Positions 1-8,028 of a DNA stretch of 18,745 nucleotides are shown here, in pieces (position 1 is the stretch's first letter; every line of letters starts with the position of its first letter). A model generated the notes under the pieces. It saw only the letters and a list, made by a program, of their open reading frames with translations. It ran no database searches and was not told the DNA's origin. The position numbers and the translations under genes were made by a program. Source of the stretch: JBKPNX01 sp046732855 (GTDB lineage Bacteria > Pseudomonadota > Alphaproteobacteria > Geminicoccales > Geminicoccaceae); assembly GCA_046732855.1 (NCBI GenBank), contig JBKPNX010000063.1, forward strand, positions 1 through 18,745. The letters run 5' to 3'.

Positions 1-618
1 GGCAAGGTGCGCGGCGGCTTCACCGAAGCGGAGGCCCGCGATCTGCGCGAGCGACTTGATCCATTGATCCGCAAAGACTCGCCTCTCTCCGAGCCGATCA
101 AGAAGCCGAAAGCGACGTGGGTCGAGCCGGTGATCGAGGCCGAAGTCGCCTACAGCAGACTGACGGAAAACAACCTGCTGCGCGAAGCCGTGTTCAAGGG
201 AGTCCGCGAGGATCTGGAAGCCCCGCCGCCGCCGGCCGGCGGCAGGCCGTTGCGGGCACAGCGCGGCCGCCCTCGCATCGCCGTACCGCGCGAGAACATT
301 CTGCAGCTCTTGCCGGATGCCGTAACCCCATCGAAAGAGGAACTCGCCGGGTACTGGAAGAAGGTCTGGAAGCGGGCTCTTCAGCATCTCGCGCGCAGGC
401 CGCTCAAGCTTGTGCGCCACGTCAGAGGCACGACGTTCTACCACAAGAGCAAGCTGCCGCCTGTCCCGGAGGCGGTGCACAGGCTCAGGATCGAAAAGCG
501 CGAAGGCGGCGAAGGGACACGGCTCTGGGTCGATGGTCTGGCCGGCCTCCTCGGCCTGGTCAAAATCGGCGCGGTGGAGCTGCACCCGTGGAACGCGAGC
601 ATCGGGTCAGGCGCTTGA
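1..618 (+). CDS. ligD: DNA ligase D (LigD), 3' part, truncated early in the polymerase domain
   Basis: The reading frame is already open at base 1, so the gene begins upstream. LigD joins and fills DNA ends in bacterial Ku-dependent non-homologous end joining. What is visible is the end of the ATP-dependent ligase OB-fold (VEPVIEAEV at 121-147, FKGVRED at 193-213), a Pro-rich linker, then the start of the primase-polymerase domain (PRENILQLLPDAV, YWKKVWKRALQHL, RPLKLVRHV, FYHKSKLPPVP, and HPWNA at 583-597). This ligase-then-polymerase order is typical of rhizobial LigD. A normal polymerase domain is close to 300 residues and continues after HPWNA with a DLDPG-type metal-binding motif. Here the frame reads only six more residues (SIGSGA) and stops, and no continuation appears in the other two frames. 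This is a true truncation, not a simple frameshift. The ligase domain could still be active; the polymerase cannot be. Confidence 0.85.
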   Translation, partial: GKVRGGFTEAEARDLRERLDPLIRKDSPLSEPIKKPKATWVEPVIEAEVAYSRLTENNLLREAVFKGVREDLEAPPPPAGGRPLRAQRGRPRIAVPRENILQLLPDAVTPSKEELAGYWKKVWKRALQHLARRPLKLVRHVRGTTFYHKSKLPPVPEAVHRLRIEKREGGEGTRLWVDGLAGLLGLVKIGAVELHPWNASIGSGA

Positions 619-750
619 CAGCCGGCACGGTCTTGGTGAGGCTGCGGGATAACAGAACTGGTGATTGGAAGACTCGCTGCGATCCGCTCGTGACACGGGG
701 ACCGAGGTCGCCCGGGCCGAGCGCGAGCCATGAATCAGGGGGAATGTGGG

Positions 751-2025
<1,275 letters not shown>

Positions 2026-2050
2026 TCAGTCACGCGCTCGCGGGTCCTGG

Positions 2051-2080
2051 GGTGGGTATCAACCACCGGCCCGCGGGGCC
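2051..2080 (+). promoter_or_regulatory. Two abutting stem-loops in the thuE-thuF spacer
   Basis: GGTGG (2051-2055), loop GTATCAA, CCACC (2063-2067) is followed with no gap by GGCCC (2068-2072), loop GCG, GGGCC (2076-2080). Both stems are perfect five-base-pair helices that could stack end to end in RNA. They lie 25 bases after the binding-protein stop. In many ABC importers a hairpin here protects the binding-protein mRNA or terminates part of the transcription, giving excess binding protein over permease; that role is inferred. There is no T-run. A short tandem repeat (GGAGC GGAGC GGAG, 2099-2112) follows. Confidence 0.45.
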
Positions 2081-2175
2081 GACGTCGCTGATCGGACTGG
2101 AGCGGAGCGGAGTTTTGAGGCGCGCCGGCGCAGCCATGACGGTCTGATGCCGGGCGCGACCAGCGCGGGGGCGAC

Positions 2176-3111
2176 ATGAGCATCGTGGCCGCTGCCGCCG
2201 GGCAGGCGATCGGGCGAATCCCCGAAAAGGCGTCGCGCCTGACCCGGCAGCGGGTGCGCTCCGCCTGGCTGTTCATGGCGCCGATGCTGATCGTGCTCGC
2301 GCTGGTCGCCGGCTGGCCGCTGCTGCGCACCATCTGGTTCAGCTTCACCGACGCCAACCTGTCCGATCTGTCCGGCGCGGAGTTTGTCGGCTTCCTCAAC
2401 TACGCTTACCTGCTCCGGGACCCGGACTGGTGGAACGCGGTCTGGAATACGCTCGTGTTCACCGCGATCTCGTTGACCGCGGAGACCATTCTCGGGCTCG
2501 GCATCGCGCTCGCGCTGGACGCGCACCTGCGCGGCCGCGGCCTGCTGCGCGCCGCGGTCCTGATCCCCTGGGCGATCCCGACCGTGGTCTCGGCGCAGAT
2601 GTGGTCCTGGATGTTCCACGACGTGTTCGGCGTGATCAATCACGTGCTGATCGCGGTAGGCCTGATCGAGCAGCCGATCGCCTGGACCGCCTCGCCCGAC
2701 ACCGCGCTGCTCGCCGTGATCCTGGTCGACGTCTGGAAGACCACGCCGTTCATGGCGCTCCTGCTGCTCGCCGGCCTGCAGATGCTGCCGCAGGAGTGCT
2801 ACGAGAGCGCCAAGGTGGACGGCGTGCACCCGGTCAAGGTGTTCTTCAAGATCACGCTGCCGCTGCTCAAGCCGGCGCTCATGGTCGCGGTCATTTTCCG
2901 GGCGCTGGATGCCATGCGCATCTTCGACCTGATTTACGTGATGACCGGCAACAACAAGGATACCATGTCGATGTCGGTGTACGCCCGCCAGCAGCTGGTC
3001 GACTTCCAGGACGTCGGTTACGGCTCGGCGGCGGCGACGCTTCTGTTCCTGATCATCGCGCTGTTCACGGTCGCGTACCTGACGCTCGGCCGCGTCGGCC
3101 GGGAATCGTGA
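2176..3111 (+). CDS. thuF: Sugar ABC transporter permease, MalF/ThuF-like
   Basis: First inner-membrane permease of the importer, 311 residues, binding-protein-dependent transport family (MalF/UgpA type). About six hydrophobic segments are visible, the first at residues 30-55 (LFMAPMLIVLALVAGWPLL). The cytoplasmic EAA loop that docks the ATPase is present at about 210-229 as ESAKVDGVHPVKVFFKITLP, with the conserved Gly in DG. The DAMRIFDLIYVMTGNN motif after the loop is typical of MalF-like permeases. The ATG at 2176 has a G-rich but weak ribosome site (GGGGG ending four bases before it). The gene lies 150 bases after thuE and 36 bases before the thuG ATG, consistent with one operon. An intact EAA loop implies a partner ATPase, which is not encoded in this window. 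Confidence 0.88.
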   Translation: MSIVAAAAGQAIGRIPEKASRLTRQRVRSAWLFMAPMLIVLALVAGWPLLRTIWFSFTDANLSDLSGAEFVGFLNYAYLLRDPDWWNAVWNTLVFTAISLTAETILGLGIALALDAHLRGRGLLRAAVLIPWAIPTVVSAQMWSWMFHDVFGVINHVLIAVGLIEQPIAWTASPDTALLAVILVDVWKTTPFMALLLLAGLQMLPQECYESAKVDGVHPVKVFFKITLPLLKPALMVAVIFRALDAMRIFDLIYVMTGNNKDTMSMSVYARQQLVDFQDVGYGSAAATLLFLIIALFTVAYLTLGRVGRES

Positions 3112-3147
3112 GGCGCGAGGCGCCGCCCGACGCGCTTGAAGCCGACC

Positions 3148-3987
<840 letters not shown>

Positions 3988-3993
3988 GCAATC

Positions 3994-4203
3994 TCAGCCT
4001 CCTCCCTTGAGAACCGCCTCGATCGCGGCAACAACGTGCTGGTCCGAATTGTCTAGCCCGGATCGGTGATCGGCACACGACAGCAAATACCGAAGGGTCG
4101 GCTCATACATTTCGCGGTACTCCGGAAATTCCGTTAACTGATAGATAGCAGCGATCTCCTGAGCGACTTGTAGGCGTTGTCCATCCTTGGACCAGCAACC
4201 CAT
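3994..4203 (-). CDS. Small hypothetical protein, 69 residues, last gene of the DUF4160/DUF2442 array
   Basis: No family recognised. The ORF starts at the ATG at 4203, with an AGG seven bases before it (CAGGTAATGGA), and ends six bases short of thuG, tail to tail. The product is soluble-looking and probably helical: an N-terminal half rich in charged and amphipathic residues (VAQEIAAIYQLTEFPEYREMYEP), then LRYLLSCADHRSG and a C-terminal helix-like VVAAIEAVLK. It starts 21 bases after the stop of the small membrane-peptide ORF, so it would be the fourth cistron of a minus-strand operon. Base composition is visibly less GC-rich than in neighbouring genes, as expected of acquired DNA. The call as a real gene rests on its ribosome site, tight spacing and lack of any competing frame. 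Confidence 0.5.
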   Translation of the reverse strand: MGCWSKDGQRLQVAQEIAAIYQLTEFPEYREMYEPTLRYLLSCADHRSGLDNSDQHVVAAIEAVLKGGG

Positions 4204-4224
4204 TCCATTACCTGCCGAGACTGC

Positions 4225-4347
4225 TCAAAGCGTGATCTCCGTTCTTCGCCGCATATACTGCCAAACTCCAACACCAATCGTTAGGACTGAGACGATAGCT
4301 GTTAACCACGGCAGCCAGGAAGACGCCACGGTGAAGTACGTCTTCAC
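4225..4347 (-). CDS. Predicted 40-residue single-span membrane peptide
   Basis: A GTG codon at 4347-4345 shares bases with the TGA stop of the DUF2442 gene (GTGA arrangement), the classic layout for translational coupling. From it the frame reads 40 residues: a short polar start (VKTYFTVASS), one membrane segment (WLPWLTAIVSVLTIGVGVW, residues 11-29), then QYMRRR and a short tail EITL. The positive cluster after the helix predicts the C-terminus in the cytoplasm. The same frame is open further upstream to 4566, but those residues look like a shadow of DUF2442 and have no membrane character. A GAGG lies only one base before the GTG, too close for normal initiation, so translation would depend on coupling. 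No family recognised. Size and architecture are like small bacterial membrane peptides, including some toxins, but nothing shows toxicity. Confidence 0.45.
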   Translation of the reverse strand: MKTYFTVASSWLPWLTAIVSVLTIGVGVWQYMRRRTEITL

Positions 4348-4613
4348 GCCTCGACGGGCGGTCTTGCGCCGGGCGCCTTGGCGCCGATGAGCAAGCCGGC
4401 AAGCTCGATGTCCTCGTCGATCTCCGGCCAGTGCATGCCGAAGCGGCCGATCTCGAGGTTCGCACGCTGCTCCGGCGTCGCTCGGAGGAGACGGGGGTAC
4501 CACCACAGCGGTGCAGTGATGGTCCGCCCGTCCTTCAACGACACTACAAGATCGCGATCCGTGCATCGGACAGAGGCGATCAGATCAGGTCGCTCAATGG
4601 CGGAAATGGCCAT
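4344..4613 (-). CDS. DUF2442 domain protein
   Basis: 89-residue protein of the DUF2442 family (small alpha/beta fold, molecular function not established). Family marks are the paired aromatic segment LWWYPRL (36-42) and HWPEIDEDIELAGLL (61-75) near the C-terminus, separated by an ATPEQRANLEIG linker. The ATG at 4613 lies inside the 3' end of the DUF4160 gene (20-base overlap) and its stop overlaps the GTG of the next small ORF, so translation of three cistrons appears chained. From memory, DUF2442 genes very commonly sit directly next to DUF4160 genes and such pairs have been suspected of being toxin-antitoxin-like modules. That assignment is not demonstrated here. The family call is firm; the function is unknown. 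Confidence 0.8.
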   Translation of the reverse strand: MAISAIERPDLIASVRCTDRDLVVSLKDGRTITAPLWWYPRLLRATPEQRANLEIGRFGMHWPEIDEDIELAGLLIGAKAPGARPPVEA

Positions 4614-4830
4614 GCCAAGCCCTCAAGAACGTCAATTGCTGCTCGCGCACCTTGCGCAGGATTGCATCGATCTCGCGGCTCCTTAGGTCGATCGCGCTTG
4701 CCAGGGTCACCGGATCCAGCCAGACCTTCGCTTCGGCTCCGCCCTTCTTGACATGGACATGCGGCGGCTCGCCGCGATCACCGCTCCAGAAGAAGAACCG
4801 ATACCGGTTCCACCGGAGCAGCGTCGGCAT
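4594..4830 (-). CDS. DUF4160 domain protein
   Basis: 78-residue protein of the DUF4160 family. The start at 4830 (MPTLLRWNRYRFFFWSGD) matches the usual N-terminus of the family; the frame stays open upstream to 4998, but those residues are low-complexity and not family-like. The strongest signature is EPPHVHVKKG (21-30), with its closely spaced histidines, followed by AKVWLDPVTL and a C-terminal helix (REIDAILRKVREQQLTFLRAWHGHF). It is the first gene of the minus-strand array and overlaps DUF2442 by 20 bases. No ribosome site precedes the ATG; instead promoter-like hexamers are placed so that transcription could begin at the ATG itself. Biochemical function is not known; the HVH motif could bind a metal, which is only a guess. 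Confidence 0.8.
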   Translation of the reverse strand: MPTLLRWNRYRFFFWSGDRGEPPHVHVKKGGAEAKVWLDPVTLASAIDLRSREIDAILRKVREQQLTFLRAWHGHFRH

Positions 4831-4836
4831 GGGGCG

Positions 4837-4866
4837 GATATAGGGCACGTTACTCGGCCAACGCAA
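4837..4866 (-). promoter_or_regulatory. Candidate promoter of the DUF4160 array, possibly leaderless
   Basis: On the minus strand TTGCGT (4866-4861) and TATATC (4842-4837) are separated by 18 bases, resembling sigma-70 -35 and -10 boxes. Six bases separate the -10 box from the ATG at 4830, so the expected transcription start falls on the start codon. This agrees with the lack of a Shine-Dalgarno sequence before that ATG. Spacing and sequence are suggestive only; the -35 is a weak match. Confidence 0.3.
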
Positions 4867-5007
4867 GGTCACGACTGACGTTCTCCCTCTTCTTCTGCCG
4901 CTCACTTCAGTCCAAGCGAGAACGTCTCGGCCGGCTTGCTGGCGGCAGGCGTCTCCGCCGATCAGGATGCCGCGACCGCCAGCGGCGATCGTCGGCAACC
5001 TTGGCCC

Positions 5008-5469
5008 TCACGGCAGCCAGTCGCCGGTGATCTGGTCGAGCGTGTAGGGACAGGCGGCGGGCAAGGCGTCGGCGGCCGCGGTCTCGGCGTGCTTGCGCAA
5101 GGACAGAGCAGCATTGTGTCGTGCCTGGTCGTAGAGCTCCGGCAGGGCGGATTCGACCTCGCCCCGGATGCTCGCGGTGAGCTCGTCGAGGAGGTCGCTG
5201 CGCTGGGCGAGGACGGTGTCGTACCAGCCGCCGCGAGGCTCCCCGGCAGGCGAATGCTCAAGCTTCAGGAAGTGCTGGATGATCGTGCGAATCCGGCTCC
5301 GGACCGAGCGCTTCAGCGACTCGCCCAAGTCATCGACCTCCTCGATCAGATGCTGCAGGTCGAGATCAGAATAACGGCCGGCGCGCAGAAGACCCGCCTG
5401 TGCCTTTGCCCAGGCATAGAAGTCCTGCGCGTAGAGCTGCTCCGTGGTCGGCTTGACCCGCGTCGCCAT
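5008..5469 (-). CDS. DUF29 family protein
   Basis: 153-residue protein of the DUF29 family, a helical family of unknown function frequent in cyanobacteria and Alphaproteobacteria. The hallmark N-terminus is present: TTEQLYAQDFYAWAKAQAGLLRAGRYSDLD (residues 8-37), then LIEEVDDLGESLKRSVRSR, where the family shows its most conserved acidic helix, then an IIQHFLKLEHSP block and a helical C-terminus. The ATG at 5469 is chosen because it matches the family start and has CGGAG six bases upstream; the frame extends 20 residues further without support. It lies 177 bases upstream of the DUF4160 start in the same orientation and may belong to the same accessory block, although the gap and the separate promoter candidate argue against one operon. 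Confidence 0.85.
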   Translation of the reverse strand: MATRVKPTTEQLYAQDFYAWAKAQAGLLRAGRYSDLDLQHLIEEVDDLGESLKRSVRSRIRTIIQHFLKLEHSPAGEPRGGWYDTVLAQRSDLLDELTASIRGEVESALPELYDQARHNAALSLRKHAETAAADALPAACPYTLDQITGDWLP

Positions 5470-5567
5470 GCCCGCTCCGAAATGCGTCAGCTCGGCTGAC
5501 ACTATCATAAGACGGCACGCGGCGGCCACTTGGCTCTCGCGCCGGTTCTGCCGTCAGTCGAATCGGC

Positions 5568-5587
5568 GGGCCGCAACGCTGCGGCCC
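5568..5587. terminator. Stem-loop between the serine hydrolase and DUF29 genes, possible terminator
   Basis: GGGCCGCA (5568-5575), loop ACGC, TGCGGCCC (5580-5587): a perfect eight-base-pair GC-rich stem 48 bases beyond the stop of the serine hydrolase gene. It is placed where that gene's transcript should end before DUF29. Neither strand has a T-run after it, so if it terminates transcription it is not a canonical intrinsic terminator. Confidence 0.4.
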
Positions 5588-5634
5588 CCCAATGCCCAGC
5601 CTGAGCTAGGTTCCTGCTCGGGTAACAGGTGTGT

Positions 5635-6930
5635 TCAGGCCGCCTTGAGCGCCTCGTACAGGCCGCTTTCGAACTGCGCGTACAGCTTCAGGACCTCCGC
5701 GTCGGCGAACGGCAGCATCTGCGTCATGATCGTGCCGGTCACGCGCTTCTTCGGATCGATCCAGAAATAGGTGTTGAACAGCCCGGCCCAGCACAGGCTG
5801 CCGGGGCTGCGCCCGGCCGGTCCTGGCTCCGTGTTGATGTCGAACGACAGCCCCCACTTGTGCTCCATGCCGGGGAAGAAGTTGGCGTCGTTCGACAGAT
5901 CCGGACGGATGGTCTTCAGGGTGACGACGTTCAGATCGCCGATATGGTTCTGCCCCATCAGCGCCACGGTCTCCGGCTTCAGGACCTGAGCGCCGTTGAA
6001 CGTGCCGTCGTTCAGCAGCATCTGCAAAAACGCGATGTAGTTTCGGGGCGTGCTGAACAGGGCGCCGCCGCCCATGAAGAACTCCGGGCGCTGCGGCATC
6101 TCGAACGGCGTCGCCTCGAGCGAACCGTCCTGCTTGCGATTGTACATCGTGGCAACGCGCGCCTTTTGCGCGGAGCTGATCAGGAAACCCGTGTCGGTCA
6201 TGCCGAGCGGCTCGAAGATGTTCTCGCGGAAATAGATCTCGAGGGACTGGTCGCTTACCTTCTCCACGGCCCTGCCGACCCAGTCGATATTGATGCCATA
6301 TTCCCAGCGGTCGCCAGGATCGAACATGAGGGGAGCGGAGAGCGACGCGACCTGACACGTGCCGATAAACGGGATACCGGTGACCTTCTCATATTTGGCC
6401 ATCGGCTCGCTCCAGATACTGTAGGTGAAGCCGGCGGTGTGGGTCAGAAGATGGCGGAGCGTGATCGGACGCTTGGCCGGACGCAGCTTGGGCGCGCCCG
6501 CGGCGTCAAATCCTTCCAATACCTTGGGGGAGGCCAGCTCGGGCAGCAGCTCGCCCATCGTCTGATCGAGCTGCAGCTTGCCTTGCTCGACCAGTTGCAT
6601 GCAGGCGGTCGCGGTCACCGCCTTGGTCATCGAAGCGATCCAGAAGACGGTATCGGGCGTGAGGTCCGGGCCGTTGGCCATGTCGCGCTTGCCGAACGCG
6701 CCCTCGTACACGATGCCCTTGTCGGTCGCTGCGATGGCGACGATGCCCGGCACCGTCCTGGCGTCCACCGCTTGACGGAGCGCCTGATCGATCTGCGCCG
6801 CCGCGCCGCTGGCCAACTTGGCTTCGTCGGCGGCCGTGCGCCTGGCGGTCGTGCCGGCGATGGAAGCTGCGGCCACGAGCGCGGATGCGGTCTTGAGGAT
6901 GTCACGTCGGCTTTGCTGTGTGACCGTCAT
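5635..6930 (-). CDS. Tat-exported serine hydrolase, beta-lactamase/esterase EstB-like family
   Basis: 431-residue member of the beta-lactamase superfamily Pfam group (PF00144), which includes class C beta-lactamases, EstB-type esterases and D-aminopeptidases. The N-terminus carries a twin-arginine signal (QQSRRDILKTASALVAAASIAG), implying folded export to the periplasm. The catalytic SxxK is SMTK, Ser100 and Lys103, in the usual VFWIASMTKAVTATA setting. The second family block LLTHTAGFTYSIW follows at 161-173, carrying the candidate tyrosine. The C-terminal block WAGLFNTYFWIDPKKRVTG replaces the lactamase KTG region, which favours an esterase-like enzyme over a true beta-lactamase. Substrate cannot be read from sequence. 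The ATG at 6930 has GAGG eight bases upstream. It stands alone: the upstream 500 bases hold no gene. Confidence 0.85.
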   Translation of the reverse strand: MTVTQQSRRDILKTASALVAAASIAGTTARRTAADEAKLASGAAAQIDQALRQAVDARTVPGIVAIAATDKGIVYEGAFGKRDMANGPDLTPDTVFWIASMTKAVTATACMQLVEQGKLQLDQTMGELLPELASPKVLEGFDAAGAPKLRPAKRPITLRHLLTHTAGFTYSIWSEPMAKYEKVTGIPFIGTCQVASLSAPLMFDPGDRWEYGINIDWVGRAVEKVSDQSLEIYFRENIFEPLGMTDTGFLISSAQKARVATMYNRKQDGSLEATPFEMPQRPEFFMGGGALFSTPRNYIAFLQMLLNDGTFNGAQVLKPETVALMGQNHIGDLNVVTLKTIRPDLSNDANFFPGMEHKWGLSFDINTEPGPAGRSPGSLCWAGLFNTYFWIDPKKRVTGTIMTQMLPFADAEVLKLYAQFESGLYEALKAA

Positions 6931-7430
6931 GGGTCATGCCTCCCCTCGGCTTTGGGTTGAGCGAGTCTACTAGAGCGTTAGCGTAGGCAATGGCCGGCAC
7001 AAAAGGAAGTCGAGAAGACAAGCGAGGAGGCCTGCGGTCGCAGAAGAACGCCGAAATCCGAGGACTGCAGCGACCCGGCGAAAATCATGAAGATCTGTGC
7101 TGGCTCCTCCTGCCAGGAGCGCTCCGCGAGATGCGCCGTTTCCGTCCGGCAAGGGAATCTCCGAACTCAGGGCAAAACCGACTGGCGTGCGCGGTCACCA
7201 AGCTCCCAGCCAGTCCACGGGCTGCAGTCAAGCGATCATCGGGTTGCTGGAAAGAGGGCCAACTGTCCGCCTCCACGCAGCGGCATCTGCAACGCACGGC
7301 TGCCTCAGGCCGCCTGCCCGCGCTGGTAATCGCGCAGAATGGATCAAGAATCGCCGGACCGTACTGGAGCTGCAGTAGGGCGGGGATGACTCTGGCGTTA
7401 CTCAGCCCGTCCCTCGGGCCGCCTGATCCC
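6931..7430. other. Non-coding stretch of about 500 bases upstream of the serine hydrolase
   Basis: Between the start of the serine hydrolase gene and the 3' end of regA. Several short frames are open on both strands, but none has a recognisable domain or family feature and the longest plus-strand frame simply runs on as the antisense of regA. A small dyad GCTCCT, loop CCTGCC, AGGAGC lies at 7103-7120. It should contain the serine hydrolase promoter and the regA terminator region, yet no clear promoter boxes or T-run hairpin could be assigned. Confidence 0.5.
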
Positions 7431-8027
7431 TCATTCGCGCGGCGCGCGCTTGTTCAGGATCCGCTGGAGCGTACGTCGGTGCATGTTGAGGCGGCGCGCC
7501 GTCTCCGAGACGTTGCGATTGCACTGCTCGAACACGCGCTGGATGTGCTCCCAGCGCACGCGATCCGCCGACATGGGATTCTCGCGCGGCGGCGGCAGGC
7601 CCTGGCAACTCTTGAGCAGAGCGTTGACCACATCGTCGGCATCGACCGGCTTGGCGAGATAGTCGACGGCGCCCGCCTTGATCGCCGCGACCGCGGTCGC
7701 GATGTTGCCGTAGCCTGTGACGATCACGATCCGGACCTCCGGCCGCAGCTCGCGCAAGGTGCGCACCAGATCGAGGCCGCTGCCCTCGGTCAGGCGCATG
7801 TCGAGCACCGCAAATTCCGGCCGGTGCTCGCGAGCGAGCGCGCGCGCCTCGACCACGCCCTCCGCCGCCACGACCTGAAATTCGCGGCGTTCGAGCGCGC
7901 GCGCCATGGAGCGCCGCAGCGGCGCGTCGTCGTCGACCAGCAGCACCTTGCGGCCCCCGCCGACCGCGGCCGCCTCCGTGCCTGGCGAGCCGGTCGCGGG
8001 TACGGCGCCCTCCGCGGGCTCGGTCAT
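7431..8027 (-). CDS. regA: Redox response regulator RegA/PrrA/ActR
   Basis: DNA-binding response regulator that, with its sensor kinase, controls energy and redox metabolism (respiration, carbon and nitrogen fixation, photosynthesis in phototrophs) in Alphaproteobacteria. The receiver domain spans about 27-143: acidic cluster VDDD (31-34), phosphoacceptor Asp76 in VLDMRL, Thr104 in VTGYGNIATAVAAIKAGA, Lys126 in LAKP. The near-invariant linker LPPPRENPMSADRVRWEHIQRV (144-165) identifies RegA rather than a generic regulator. The C-terminal Fis-type helix-turn-helix is NVSETARRLNMHRRTLQRIL (173-192). Length 198 is slightly longer than usual RegA because of a Gly/Ala-rich extension before residue 27. 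The start at 8027 is one base after the regB stop (TGACATG), so the genes are translationally coupled. Confidence 0.95.
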   Translation of the reverse strand: MTEPAEGAVPATGSPGTEAAAVGGGRKVLLVDDDAPLRRSMARALERREFQVVAAEGVVEARALAREHRPEFAVLDMRLTEGSGLDLVRTLRELRPEVRIVIVTGYGNIATAVAAIKAGAVDYLAKPVDADDVVNALLKSCQGLPPPRENPMSADRVRWEHIQRVFEQCNRNVSETARRLNMHRRTLQRILNKRAPRE

Positions 8028-8028
8028 G

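Noticed and set aside
615..620. Perfect TTGACA (-35-like) overlapping the ligD stop, as a thuE promoter
   Set aside because: No -10-like hexamer at 15-19 bases; GATAAC at 648-653 is 27 bases away.
4936..5499. Plus-strand open frame of 187 codons
   Set aside because: Lies antisense to the DUF29 gene, which has recognisable family motifs and a ribosome site.
5635..6930. Reading the serine hydrolase as an antibiotic-resistance beta-lactamase
   Set aside because: It has the SxxK motif but no KTG motif; the C-terminal WAGLFNTYFWIDP block fits EstB-like esterases and related hydrolases.
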